This document shows positions 44,640-54,178 of a stretch of DNA of 64,000 nucleotides, piece after piece. The stretch's first letter is position 1. Every line of letters starts with the position of its first letter. The notes under the pieces were generated by a model. The model was given only the letters and a program-made list of their open reading frames with translations, ran no database searches and was not told the origin of the DNA. Location: contig NZ_JAIVKK010000012.1 in assembly GCF_020524005.1 (NCBI RefSeq), positions 58,227-122,226 on the forward strand, read 5' to 3'. The DNA comes from Microbulbifer aggregans. Its GTDB lineage: Bacteria; Pseudomonadota; Gammaproteobacteria; Pseudomonadales; Cellvibrionaceae. The position numbers and the translations under genes were made by a program.

Positions 44640-45896
44640 TTACTCGCTGAAGCTGGTTACCTTCACCGCGATACGGCGGTTCTTCTGCTTACCCTCTTCC
44701 GTGGTGTTGTCCGCGATCGGGCTGGAAGATCCCATACCACTCGCGGTTACCCGGCTCGTATCGATTCCGGCATCCGTCAGCATCTTCATCACGGCCTGGG
44801 CCCGGGATTCAGACAGTTTCTGGTTGGCCGCCGCATCGCCTGAGGAGTCGGTATGACCTTCCAGCGCAATGGCGAGGCCAGGGAACTCCTGCATGATTTT
44901 GATCAGCGTCTGCACGTCCGGCAGAGATTCTGCATTGGGCATGCTGCCATCGGTGGGGAATTCGATGTGCAGGGCGAATTCACGGTTTGGATCCCGTTGC
45001 GCATTGGCCAGGTACTCACGGAATGCCGTTCCGAAATCCACCATGGCTTCATCGGTCGTCGGCGGAACCGGGGAAGTCCCCATGGGTTCCACTGGTCCGG
45101 TGTCCGGCGCGGTTTCCATGGGCTCGGTCGGGGTCTCGTCGACAATCACTTCTTCTTTCTGCTCGATTACCGCACCCGTTCCATCATCCAGCCGTTCTTT
45201 CTTGGCACACATGTTCAGTGCCCAAAGAACCCCCAGCGCAATTAACAGGGGCCACAGCCACTTTCCGATGCCGCCTTTGCGCGCCGGTGGCGGAGGAGCC
45301 GCCGCGTGTACCTTCTCGCGCGGTGTGGTTTCCACCACGGTGCGCTCGGCAAGTTCATCCAGATTGGCCACGCCGAGCTCTTTCAGGAAGCCCGGGGGCA
45401 ATTTGTCACGAACATGCGCTTTCTGCCCCAGCAACAGCGCGGCAAGGCCACCCATATTGAGCCCCTTGCTCTTCACCAGCTTGCCGATCAAGGACATCAC
45501 AACCGGTGCTGCAATACGCAGCAGGCTGCCACTTTTGGTACTGTTCAATCCCAGTGCGGAAGCCAGTACATTGATCGCGCCGTCGCGCTTGGTCCCAAGG
45601 ATACCGTCAAGCAGGCTGCCACCGGTCTGTTGCAGGCTGGTCATCTTACCCGCGTCCGCGAAAATATCGGCCGGTGACGACAGGTCCAGGGACTTGCTCT
45701 CATTCACCAGATTCATCAACGCGCCAAGCCCGCTCTCACTGCCAGCTTTGTTCAGCATCGCGGCAATGACCGAGGCCGCGCTGGTCGTGAATGCGGGCTC
45801 GGCCTGGCCATCGGGTAACCCCAACGCCTTGCCCAGCGCACCCAGTCCTGAAGAACCCAAATGGCGAACCGCCATTTCCAATAGATTGTCAGCCAT
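44640..45896 (-). CDS. DUF937 domain fused to a C-terminal OmpA-like domain
   Basis: The 418-residue protein has an N-terminal DUF937-like region (about 1-160: MADNLLEMAVRHLGSSGLGA, PVVMSLIGKLVKSKGLNM and GGLAALLLGQKAHV), then a membrane helix (about 212-232, GKWLWPLLIALGVLWALNM), an acidic Pro/Thr/Glu linker (about 245-285, ETPTEPMETAPDTGP) and an OmpA C-domain (IALEGHTDSSGDAAANQKL, SRAQAVMKML, KQKNRRIAVKV) that binds peptidoglycan. The topology suggests the DUF937 part is cytoplasmic and the OmpA part grips the wall from outside the inner membrane. A natural fusion of this kind links an unstudied domain to the cell wall; no close relative is known to me. Confidence 0.83.
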   Translation of the reverse strand: MADNLLEMAVRHLGSSGLGALGKALGLPDGQAEPAFTTSAASVIAAMLNKAGSESGLGALMNLVNESKSLDLSSPADIFADAGKMTSLQQTGGSLLDGILGTKRDGAINVLASALGLNSTKSGSLLRIAAPVVMSLIGKLVKSKGLNMGGLAALLLGQKAHVRDKLPPGFLKELGVANLDELAERTVVETTPREKVHAAAPPPPARKGGIGKWLWPLLIALGVLWALNMCAKKERLDDGTGAVIEQKEEVIVDETPTEPMETAPDTGPVEPMGTSPVPPTTDEAMVDFGTAFREYLANAQRDPNREFALHIEFPTDGSMPNAESLPDVQTLIKIMQEFPGLAIALEGHTDSSGDAAANQKLSESRAQAVMKMLTDAGIDTSRVTASGMGSSSPIADNTTEEGKQKNRRIAVKVTSFSE

Positions 45897-46111
45897 TTGT
45901 TTACCTCTTCGATTTCACCCAGCGGAAATACTCTTCTCAGTGTACGGCACCAAAAACAACCGATTAGGCCGTTTCAGAATAAGCGTTAGAACATAAAGCA
46001 GAATTTCTGATGGCAATGGAGAAAACCGGCGCAATTCGGCATTACAGCGCGCGCTACTTCGGCTAATTTAAGGGGGACTGATCATTCCCAAAAAAATAAT
46101 CGGCACAGCAT

Positions 46112-47260
46112 ATGATTCCAAGAACCGTCTACAGCCAGGAACACGAACAATTTCGCGACAGCGTACGCAAATTCCTTGAGGCCGAAGCCGCGCCCTACCA
46201 TCACCAGTGGGAAAAGGAGGGGCAGGTCGACCGCGAACTGTGGCGCAAAGCCGGCGCTATGGGCTTTCTCTGCCCACAAGTCCCCGAAGCCTACGGCGGC
46301 CTCGAGCTGGATTTCGGCTACAACGCTATCGTCGATGAAGAAATCTCACGACAGGGACTCACCGGTATCGGTTGGGGGCTGCACTCGGACATCGCCGTGC
46401 CCTACATCGTCAATTACGGTACCGAAGAACAGAAACAGAAATACCTGCCCGGCTGTATCAGTGGTGATATCGTCACCGCCATTGCCATGACCGAACCCGG
46501 CGCCGGATCAGACTTGCAGGGCGTGCGTACCAGCGCCATCAAAGACGGCGATCACTATGTATTGAATGGTTCCAAAACCTTCATCACCAACGGCCAGCAT
46601 GCGGACCTGGTCGTGGTCGTCGCCAAAACCAATCCCGGCGAGGGCGCTGCCGGTGTCAGCCTGCTGCTGGTAGAAGCCGATTCTCCAGGGTTCAAAAAAG
46701 GTACAAATCTGGAAAAGGTGGGCATGAAAGCCCAGGACACCTCCGAACTGTTTTTCGACGATGTAAAAGTACCGGAGCAAAACCTGCTCGGTGGCGAGGG
46801 CCAGGGTTTTATCTATTTAATGCAGGAATTGCCACAGGAGCGCCTCAGTGTCGCGGTCAACGCTATCGCCAACTGCGAGGCCGCCATCGGCTGGACCATT
46901 GAATACGTCAAGGACCGCAAGGCGTTTGGCAAACCCATTGCCGCCTTCCAGAACACCCAGTTCAAACTCGCGGAGCTGGACAGCGAACTTACCGCGCTGC
47001 GGGTATTCATCGACCGCTGCCTGGAATTGCATTACGACAAAAAACTCGATGTATCCACCGCAGCCAAGGCCAAGCTGCTGGCCACCGACTTCCAGTGCAA
47101 GTTACTCGACGAATGTATGCAGCTGCACGGCGGCTTCGGCTACATGTGGGAATATCCCATCGCCCGCGCCTGGGCCGACGCACGCGTGCAGCGTATTTAC
47201 GCCGGCACCAATGAAATCATGAAACTGATCATCTCGCGAGGCCTGTTGAAAGACTCCTGA
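46112..47260 (+). CDS. Acyl-CoA dehydrogenase
   Basis: FAD enzyme that introduces the 2,3 double bond in acyl-CoA. The 382-residue protein has the signatures AIAMTEPGAGSDLQGVRT, RKAFGKPIAAFQNTQFKLAEL and CMQLHGGFGYMWEYPIARAW. The position just before GTNEI (RIYAGTNEIMK) is Ala rather than the catalytic Glu found in medium-chain enzymes (YEGT), as in the long-chain and isovaleryl branches, where the base comes from another helix. The chain length or branch preferred cannot be told. The upstream gene region has no clear ribosome site. No beta-oxidation partner is adjacent. Confidence 0.9.
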   Translation: MIPRTVYSQEHEQFRDSVRKFLEAEAAPYHHQWEKEGQVDRELWRKAGAMGFLCPQVPEAYGGLELDFGYNAIVDEEISRQGLTGIGWGLHSDIAVPYIVNYGTEEQKQKYLPGCISGDIVTAIAMTEPGAGSDLQGVRTSAIKDGDHYVLNGSKTFITNGQHADLVVVVAKTNPGEGAAGVSLLLVEADSPGFKKGTNLEKVGMKAQDTSELFFDDVKVPEQNLLGGEGQGFIYLMQELPQERLSVAVNAIANCEAAIGWTIEYVKDRKAFGKPIAAFQNTQFKLAELDSELTALRVFIDRCLELHYDKKLDVSTAAKAKLLATDFQCKLLDECMQLHGGFGYMWEYPIARAWADARVQRIYAGTNEIMKLIISRGLLKDS

Positions 47261-47325
47261 TCCGATCAGAAGCGCGATACGTATAGCCCGGTAGCACCCA
47301 TGTATTACCGGGCATATTCCTCACC

Positions 47326-48858
47326 GTGAAGACTCTGCGACTCATCCTGGGCGACCAGCTCAACCACCATCATTCCTGGTACCGCAACGACAGCGCGGAG
47401 ACCCTGTATTTCATTGCGGAAATGCGCCAGGAAACCGACTACGTCTGCCACCATATTCAGAAGGTCGCCGCCTTCTTCGAAGCGATGGAAGCCTTTGCCG
47501 GCTGGCTCCAATCCCGGGGCAAGCAGGTAATCCACTACCGTCTCGATCATCCTGACAATACGCAGAAACTCGGCACCAATATCGCCAACCTGATCCAGAC
47601 CCACGGGATAGAGAAGTTTGAGTACCAGCTTCCCGACGAATACCGACTCGACCAGCAGCTGCAGCAGCTCGCCGACGACCTCAGTATCGAAACCCAGGCC
47701 TTCGACAGCGAACACTTCCTCACCCAGAGGGACGAGCTAGCACAATTTTTTAACAGCAAGAAATCCCTGCTGATGGAGAGTTTCTATCGACATATGCGCC
47801 GCAAGCACAATGTGTTGATGGAAAATGAGGAACCGGTAGGAGGCGAGTGGAATTACGACAAGAGCAATCGAAAAAAATGGAAAGGTAAACCGGCGATTCC
47901 TCACGAACGCGGCTTTCGCAAAGATGTGCGCACAACGCTGGCGCGGATAGAGAGCGCAGAAGTGAAAACCTTCGGTCATATCGACCCGCAACACTTTTCC
48001 TGGCCCACAACCCGGAAAGACGGCCTGAAAGTACTGCGCCACTTCTGTACACACCTGCTGGTGCACTTTGGTGATTTCCAGGATGCGATGGACCCGGACG
48101 AGGCCTATCTGTTTCACAGCCGCCTCAGCTTTGCCATGAACTGCAAACTGCTGCATCCGCGTGAAGTGATCGATGCCGTGATCAATCATTGGCAACAGAA
48201 CAAAAACACCATTTCCCTCAATGAGGTTGAAGGGTTCGTTCGGCAAATTCTTGGCTGGAGGGAATATATGCGGGGCGTTTACTGGTGTGAGATGCCCGGT
48301 TACGCAAAGCTAAACCACCTGCAAAATCACCGTGACCTGCCGGCATTTTACTGGACAGCAGAAACCCGTATGAACTGCCTGCACCACGCGATCAAGAACA
48401 GCCTGGAGCACGCCTACGCACACCATATCCAGCGGCTGATGATTACCGGCAACTTTGCTTTACTCACTCAGGTGCACCCGGATCAGGTCGACGACTGGTA
48501 TCTGGGAATCTATATCGACGCTATCGAGTGGGTAGAAATCACCAATACCCGGGGGATGAGCCAGTTTGCCGACGGCGGTCAGGTTGCCACCAAGCCGTAT
48601 ATCAGCAGTGGCAGTTACATCAACAAAATGAGTAATTATTGCCAGGGCTGCTGCTACGACGTGAAAGAAAAGACCGGTGAACATGCCTGCCCATTCAACA
48701 GCCTGTACTGGAACTTCCTCGCTGAAAAGCACAAGTACTTTGCAGAAAACCCACGCATGGCGATGATGCTCAGTCTGCTGAAAAAAATGGACCCGGAGGA
48801 GCTGAAAGCCTTGCAAAAGCGTGCCCACCAAATCATCCGTAATCCCGACTCGTTCTAA
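47326..48858 (+). CDS. Iron-sulfur bacterial cryptochrome/photolyase, PhrB (6-4) type
   Basis: The 510-residue flavoprotein belongs to the FeS-BCP photolyases that repair (6-4) photoproducts with blue light. Four Cys lie at residues 351 (MNCLHH), 439, 442 (YCQGCCYD) and 455 (ACPFNS); their spacing copies the 4Fe-4S ligands of Agrobacterium PhrB. The start LRLILGDQLNHHHSWYRND is the typical antenna-domain N-terminus. GTG 47326 is the start; there is no ATG near. It follows the acyl-CoA dehydrogenase by 65 bases. Confidence 0.9.
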   Translation: MKTLRLILGDQLNHHHSWYRNDSAETLYFIAEMRQETDYVCHHIQKVAAFFEAMEAFAGWLQSRGKQVIHYRLDHPDNTQKLGTNIANLIQTHGIEKFEYQLPDEYRLDQQLQQLADDLSIETQAFDSEHFLTQRDELAQFFNSKKSLLMESFYRHMRRKHNVLMENEEPVGGEWNYDKSNRKKWKGKPAIPHERGFRKDVRTTLARIESAEVKTFGHIDPQHFSWPTTRKDGLKVLRHFCTHLLVHFGDFQDAMDPDEAYLFHSRLSFAMNCKLLHPREVIDAVINHWQQNKNTISLNEVEGFVRQILGWREYMRGVYWCEMPGYAKLNHLQNHRDLPAFYWTAETRMNCLHHAIKNSLEHAYAHHIQRLMITGNFALLTQVHPDQVDDWYLGIYIDAIEWVEITNTRGMSQFADGGQVATKPYISSGSYINKMSNYCQGCCYDVKEKTGEHACPFNSLYWNFLAEKHKYFAENPRMAMMLSLLKKMDPEELKALQKRAHQIIRNPDSF

Positions 48859-48998
48859 CCCGACTTCGCCTTCATACGTTCCGATTAGCGCCACTTAACC
48901 AGGCACACTCTACGTATCCACATACCGCCAACTATAACTTGGCAAGCTACGCACCAATATGCGTATCAATAGTTGCACTGATACGGACGAGTAATGAC

Positions 48999-51089
48999 AT
49001 GACCCTGATATTACGCGCCTTAATTCCTCTGGTGTTGGCGATCACTGCGCTGTCTGCATACGCAGCCGACCAATACATCGAAGGCCGGGTAGAAAGCGGA
49101 GACGAGCCTATTGCCGCGGCTGAGGTAACACTCTGGATCACAGCTTCGGAAGGACCACAAAAGGTGGCGCGGGCAAAGAGCGGCAACGATGGCCGTTTTA
49201 CGCTGACACTCGCCGACAGCAAAAATCCTTCGGGCATACTCTACCTGACTGCTGACGGCGGCGTTCCCAAAGCGGGCGTCGGCAGTAAACCGAATCAGGC
49301 AATCCGCCTGCTCGCCATTCTCGGCCATTCGTCACCAGCGAGGGTAACGGTGAATGAGTTGACCACGGTCGCATCCGTATGGACCGCCGCGCAGTTCATC
49401 AATGATGGCGCCCTCAACGGCGCACCTCTCGGCTTGAAAATTGCCGCGGGTAACGTGCCCAATTTTGTGGATCTTCAAACCGGGGAGCTGGGCCCGGTGA
49501 TACAGGATCCCCTGAACAGCTCCCAGACGCCCACCCTGGCCAAGTTCAATACCCTCGGGGCACTGCTCGCTGCCTGCATCCGATCGCCAGACAACTGTGC
49601 CCGCTTGTTTGAGGCAGCGACACCACCGGGCGGGCCAACACCGGCGAATACGCTCGTAGCGGTGCATAACATAGCCCGCCACCCCTCACATCAGGCACGG
49701 AAAATTTTTGAACTGCTCGACGTGTTTTACCCCGTACCTGTAGGAAAGCGCTGGCGCTACACGCCCTATATTCCCTACCTGAATTTCGCCCCCAGTGCCT
49801 GGACCCTCTCGCTGGTTTACAGCGGCGGCGGCCTCAACTCGCTGGGCGGTATCGCCATCGACCGCGATGGCAATATGTGGGCCGATGACAACTTTTTGGT
49901 CGGTGCCCAATCGACGATTTTCGAGGGCTTCGGCGGCGGCCTTTCCAAGCTGGCACCCAACGGCAAACCGCTGTCGCCGATGACAACCGGATTTCGCGGC
50001 GGCGGCATCGACGGTCCGGGATTCGGCATCGCCATTTCAGCGGACAACAAAGTCTGGGCAACCAGCCTCGCCGGCAGGAATATATCCGTGTTTGACCGCA
50101 TCACCGGCAAACCGCTGTCTCCGGAAAATGGTTACGACTTTGACGGTAAGCTGGGCGCGATGCAGGGCATCATCGTCACACCCGGGGGTGATGTCTGGGC
50201 GCTGGATAACGGCCGGGACCAGATTGTCCACCTGCCCAACGGCAATGCCGCCAAGGGGCGTATTCTCGGCCGCACGGTCAACGGCAAACCCACAGATGGA
50301 ACACTAAAGCTGAAAGCACCGTTTCACCTGGCCATCGACCAGCAGGACCGGATCTGGGTAACCAATAGCGGCGGCGACACAGTAACCCGGTTTCCCGTCA
50401 GCAACCCGGGCAATGCAGAGCAGTTCAAGGTCGGCTTCGCGCCGCGCGCCATCGCTATCGACAGCCAGGGCAATGCCTGGATCGCGAATACCGTAGGCCA
50501 CCTTTCCACCAAGGAGAAACTTGCGTTTATCGAAGCAAAAATCAAGGCCAAGGCGGAGCGGCTCAAGGGCAAACAGTCAGAGGCCAGCCGGGCCGCGCAC
50601 GAATGGATTGATCTCTACGAAATTATTACCAAATTTCCCGGCGGCGATGTTTCCCTGCTTAACCCGGAGGGGAAATTGCTCGGAACCTTCGACGGCAACA
50701 AGAGCATCATCGGCGCCTGGGGTATTGCGATCGACGGCAACGACCACGTCTGGGTGGCAAACTCTACCGGCCGCTCCATCAGTCAGCTGTGCGGCGTGCG
50801 TACGGATACCTGCCCGACGGGCGTGAAAACAGGACAGGCAATTTCACCGAAATCCGGATATATCGGTGGCTTACAGATCGTAACGGATGTGGCCATCGAC
50901 CCCGCCGGCAACGTGTGGGTTGCGAATAACTGGGACAGGCCCGATGAGGGATTCAAAAACAAACCCGATGAGGCACTGTCAACCCGCTTCGGCGGCAATG
51001 GCGCGGTCGTATTTTTTGGCCTCGCGGCTCCGGTAAAAACGCCCCTGATTGGTCCAGTGCAGTCGCAATACGGATTGGAAGAACCCTGA
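48999..51089 (+). CDS. Secreted NHL/Vgb-like beta-propeller protein
   Basis: The 696-residue protein has a signal peptide (LRALIPLVLAITALSAYA), then a beta-sandwich (carboxypeptidase-regulatory-like) domain (about 20-95, IEGRVESGDEPIAAAEVTLW) and a propeller built of repeated blades: GIAIDRDGNMWADDN, GIAISADNKVWATS, GIIVTPGGDVWALDN, LAIDQQDRIWVTNSGG, IAIDSQGNAWIANTVG, GIAIDGNDHVWVANSTG and VAIDPAGNVWVANN, seven in all. Vgb lyase has this fold but its catalytic residues were not checked. ATG 48999 is chosen because the signal follows; a TTG at 48939 would add a non-signal stretch. Ligand unknown. Confidence 0.82.
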   Translation: MTLILRALIPLVLAITALSAYAADQYIEGRVESGDEPIAAAEVTLWITASEGPQKVARAKSGNDGRFTLTLADSKNPSGILYLTADGGVPKAGVGSKPNQAIRLLAILGHSSPARVTVNELTTVASVWTAAQFINDGALNGAPLGLKIAAGNVPNFVDLQTGELGPVIQDPLNSSQTPTLAKFNTLGALLAACIRSPDNCARLFEAATPPGGPTPANTLVAVHNIARHPSHQARKIFELLDVFYPVPVGKRWRYTPYIPYLNFAPSAWTLSLVYSGGGLNSLGGIAIDRDGNMWADDNFLVGAQSTIFEGFGGGLSKLAPNGKPLSPMTTGFRGGGIDGPGFGIAISADNKVWATSLAGRNISVFDRITGKPLSPENGYDFDGKLGAMQGIIVTPGGDVWALDNGRDQIVHLPNGNAAKGRILGRTVNGKPTDGTLKLKAPFHLAIDQQDRIWVTNSGGDTVTRFPVSNPGNAEQFKVGFAPRAIAIDSQGNAWIANTVGHLSTKEKLAFIEAKIKAKAERLKGKQSEASRAAHEWIDLYEIITKFPGGDVSLLNPEGKLLGTFDGNKSIIGAWGIAIDGNDHVWVANSTGRSISQLCGVRTDTCPTGVKTGQAISPKSGYIGGLQIVTDVAIDPAGNVWVANNWDRPDEGFKNKPDEALSTRFGGNGAVVFFGLAAPVKTPLIGPVQSQYGLEEP

Positions 51090-51156
51090 CGGTCAGATCC
51101 CTTCGCCAAGGCTATATTGTAAGGACTTAATTTCCACTGCTTAAAATGGAAACTCG

Positions 51157-53019
51157 ATGATTTTTCTGCTTCGCGCACTTGCTGGAATACTTCTTATCAC
51201 CACTTCCCTTCAAGTATTCGGTTCAGAAACCGCGGACATCATTTTCCACAACGGCACAATTATCACCATCAATGACGCACAACCCCTGGCTGAAGCGGTG
51301 GCAGTCAAAGATGGAAAAATCCTCGCGGTGGGCAAGAAAGCAGAAGTGCTCAAAACAGTGGGCGAAAATACCAGGAAAATCGATCTCGCCGGCAAGACCA
51401 TGCTTCCCGGTTTTTTCGATTCCCACGGCCACGCCTGGATGATCGGAATCCAGGCGATGACCGCCAACCTGTTGCCGCCACCAGACGGCGACGGTAAAGA
51501 CATCCCCGCTTTGATCAAGCTACTGCAAGACTGGGCAGTAACCAACCAGGCCTCGGTGAAAAAAATCGGCTGGATTGTAGGCTTTGGTTACGATAACTCG
51601 CAGCTGGCGGAACAGCGCCATCCTACCCGGCAGGATCTCGATAAGGTTTCCACCGATATTCCTATCCTGATCATCCACCAGTCTGGCCATCTGGGTGTGG
51701 GCAACTCCAAAGCCCTGAAAATTGCGGGCATATCCGCAGACACAAAAAATCCCGAGGGCGGTGTATTCCAGCGGGAAACCGACGGCAAAACCCCAAATGG
51801 GGTTGCGGAAGAGTATGCGTTCTTTCAACTGGTTGGCGCCTTCGGCAAAGCGCTGAACGAAGATGCCAACGACCTGTTTGCGGTTGAGGGCACCAAGCTG
51901 CTTGCCTCTTATGGCTACACCACCGCGCAGGAAGGCCGCGCCACCTCCGCCTCACTCAACGCCTTGAAGCGGGTTGCCGACAGTGGAGAAATAAAGATCG
52001 ATGTAGTCGTTTATCCCGACATCCTGGAAGTGCCTGACATACACCCATCACGCCAATACCATAATCACTTCCGGGTCGGTGGTGCCAAACTCACCATCGA
52101 CGGCTCCCCACAGGGCAAAACTGCCTGGCTGACAAAACCCTATTTCAAACCGCCTCCGGGACAGAGCAAAGACTACCGGGGATATGCGGCCATCACCGAA
52201 CAGCAGGCGATGGATGCTGTAGAGAAGGCCTTTTCCAACAACTGGCAGATCATCGTGCACTGCAACGGCGATGCCGCCATTGACCTGTTTATCAAGGCTG
52301 TCAGGGCTGCCGAGAAAAAATACCCGAACGTGCACAACCGCCCGGTGTTAATCCACGGACAAACCCTGCGCCGGGACCAAGTGGACGAAATCAAGGCGCT
52401 GGTTGTTTTCCCCTCCCTGTTCCCAATGCACACTTTCTACTGGGGTGACTACCACCGGGAATCGGTACTCGGACCGGAACGCGCGCAGAATATTTCTCCC
52501 ACCGGCTGGCTTATGGAGCAGGACATGATATTCGGCACCCACCACGATGCGCCGGTGGCCCTGCCGGACTCCATGCGCGTGCTGTCTGCCACCGTCACCC
52601 GCCGTACCCGCAGCGGCCGCGTACTAGGCCCGCAACATCGTGTACCCGTCGCCACGACACTCAAAGCCATGACACTCTGGCCCGCGTGGCAGCATTTTGA
52701 GGAAGATAGAAAGGGATCGATCGAGGTGGGCAAGCTCGCTGACTTCGTCGTACTTTCCGATAACCCACTGGAGGTTCCAGAAAAACAATTGGCTGATCTA
52801 AAGGTACTGGAGACGTTTAAACAAGGCGAATCGATTTACAAGCGCGGATCAGAGCAAGCCTCAGCCCTATCACCCGCCCTGTTCGGCGTCTCGATGCCCG
52901 CCACAAATACGACAAACCTGCATGAGGCAGGCATCAATCACCAACACGGGGATGGGTGTTTTAACGATGCCCTGAGCGTGCTGCTACACGCCCTGGAAAA
53001 GAAAGAAGCGGATAACTGA
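51157..53019 (+). CDS. YtcJ-like amidohydrolase with signal peptide
   Basis: The 620-residue metal-dependent hydrolase of the amidohydrolase 3 group has the HxH metal pair in FFDSHGHAWMIG, a later VHCNGDAAIDLF and HHDAPVALPDSM, the usual metal ligands, and a C-terminal LADFVVLSDNPLEV. An N-terminal hydrophobic segment (FLLRALAGILLITTSLQVFG) suggests export. The substrate is unknown; the group acts on N-formyl or N-acyl amides. It follows the propeller gene by 67 bases on the same strand, so they may be one transcript. An unusual tail after residue 575 ends in KKEADN. Confidence 0.85.
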   Translation: MIFLLRALAGILLITTSLQVFGSETADIIFHNGTIITINDAQPLAEAVAVKDGKILAVGKKAEVLKTVGENTRKIDLAGKTMLPGFFDSHGHAWMIGIQAMTANLLPPPDGDGKDIPALIKLLQDWAVTNQASVKKIGWIVGFGYDNSQLAEQRHPTRQDLDKVSTDIPILIIHQSGHLGVGNSKALKIAGISADTKNPEGGVFQRETDGKTPNGVAEEYAFFQLVGAFGKALNEDANDLFAVEGTKLLASYGYTTAQEGRATSASLNALKRVADSGEIKIDVVVYPDILEVPDIHPSRQYHNHFRVGGAKLTIDGSPQGKTAWLTKPYFKPPPGQSKDYRGYAAITEQQAMDAVEKAFSNNWQIIVHCNGDAAIDLFIKAVRAAEKKYPNVHNRPVLIHGQTLRRDQVDEIKALVVFPSLFPMHTFYWGDYHRESVLGPERAQNISPTGWLMEQDMIFGTHHDAPVALPDSMRVLSATVTRRTRSGRVLGPQHRVPVATTLKAMTLWPAWQHFEEDRKGSIEVGKLADFVVLSDNPLEVPEKQLADLKVLETFKQGESIYKRGSEQASALSPALFGVSMPATNTTNLHEAGINHQHGDGCFNDALSVLLHALEKKEADN

Positions 53020-53033
53020 GAAGCTAAGACCTG

Positions 53034-53951
53034 TCAGTGTTCGGTGCCCCGCACTACCGCATCCTGATAGCGTTTCGGGCTCATGCCAAACTGCTGATGA
53101 AAGCGACGGCTAAAGTGGCTCAGGTGGCGGTAACCCAGATCGAAGCACACCCGGGTAACGGATTCGCCCCGTGCCAGGCGCCCCTTGGCTGCCTCCATGC
53201 GCAAATGCTGTTGGAACTCCAGTGGCGTGCAGCCAAGGTGCTTTTTGAATTCACTGAAAAAGCGGCTGCGACTCATGCAGGCGACCTTGGCCAAACTGTC
53301 GATATCCAGAGGCTGGTCGAGGTATTGCTGGATCTGGTGCAGAGCCGCACCCAGGCCATTCACCTCCGGATTGTTTTCACATACGTTCAGCAGGAACGTT
53401 CGCGTTTGCTGGCGAAGCATGCGTACGATCAATTCACTGATACCGAAATCCACCAGCAAATCGCGATCGTCGAAGTTCTCGGTGAACGTGGTCACCAAGC
53501 GCTGCAACAGGGATTGTGTCGCCGGGCTGTGGCGCGTATGGATCAGGGAATCCGGGCGGTAGCGCCAGTCTTCAAACTCACGCTGGAGTGGTGCTGCGCC
53601 ATTCAACTGGGCACACACTTTCTCAACCCGCTCGCGGGAAATTTCCACGGTGAGGCAGGAGGTCGGGTTTTCGAGACGGGCCTCGGGGAAATCAATCGCC
53701 ACCCGCTCACCGGGTGCCATCACAAAGGATTCCTGGGGCAGGAAATCTGCACTGTAATCATTGGCCGCATGCATGATCTTGCGCCCGCTGATCATGCCGC
53801 AATACAAGAGTTCGCCCGCAGAAAGGCCAACCCGTTCGGCGGGTAAATAGGTGTCGTAAATACTCAGTTCGGAGCTGGGTCCGGCAAATGAAACACGGTT
53901 CTCCACCAGCTCACGTGGCTTTTCCCGGCCACGGATGATCGCTTCGCTCAT
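53034..53951 (-). CDS. AraC-family regulator, divergent from aldehyde dehydrogenase
   Basis: The 305-residue protein has an N-terminal ligand domain (about 1-190, ELSIYDTYLPAERVGLSAGE) and a C-terminal AraC double helix-turn-helix: DIDSLAKVACMSRSRFFSEF and VTRVCFDLGYRHLSHFSRRF. It faces the aldehyde dehydrogenase gene across a 227-base gap, the standard layout for a regulator that controls its neighbour. Likely inducer is an aldehyde or its alcohol, but this is inferred. Confidence 0.87.
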   Translation of the reverse strand: MSEAIIRGREKPRELVENRVSFAGPSSELSIYDTYLPAERVGLSAGELLYCGMISGRKIMHAANDYSADFLPQESFVMAPGERVAIDFPEARLENPTSCLTVEISRERVEKVCAQLNGAAPLQREFEDWRYRPDSLIHTRHSPATQSLLQRLVTTFTENFDDRDLLVDFGISELIVRMLRQQTRTFLLNVCENNPEVNGLGAALHQIQQYLDQPLDIDSLAKVACMSRSRFFSEFKKHLGCTPLEFQQHLRMEAAKGRLARGESVTRVCFDLGYRHLSHFSRRFHQQFGMSPKRYQDAVVRGTEH

Positions 53952-54010
53952 AGATTCCCTGTCGTTGTTTTTATTATTTACTGGCTGCTGGATTCAGGAT
54001 CAACTCTTCT

Positions 54011-54105
54011 GTACTCAGGAGAAAGCAGCCTGTGTCCACGCCCGTTATTTTTTTATCGCTTATAACTAAAACAGCCGGGGGTACTCATCGCCGTTCAAGA
54101 GTACC
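54011..54105. promoter_or_regulatory. GTACTC repeats upstream of the aldehyde dehydrogenase gene
   Basis: GTACTC occurs at 54011-54016 and 54081-54086. The second is the left arm of GGTACTC...GAGTACC (54080-54105), a perfect 7-bp inverted repeat with a 12-base spacer. Both lie in the divergent promoter region and could bind the AraC regulator. Not proven; AraC proteins more often use direct repeats. Confidence 0.35.
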
Positions 54106-54178
54106 GCCGGGGCCGGGAGAGCACAACGTCCCGGTTGGTACCAACAAGCAGAATAATTACCCAAAGAGGAAAATAGCG

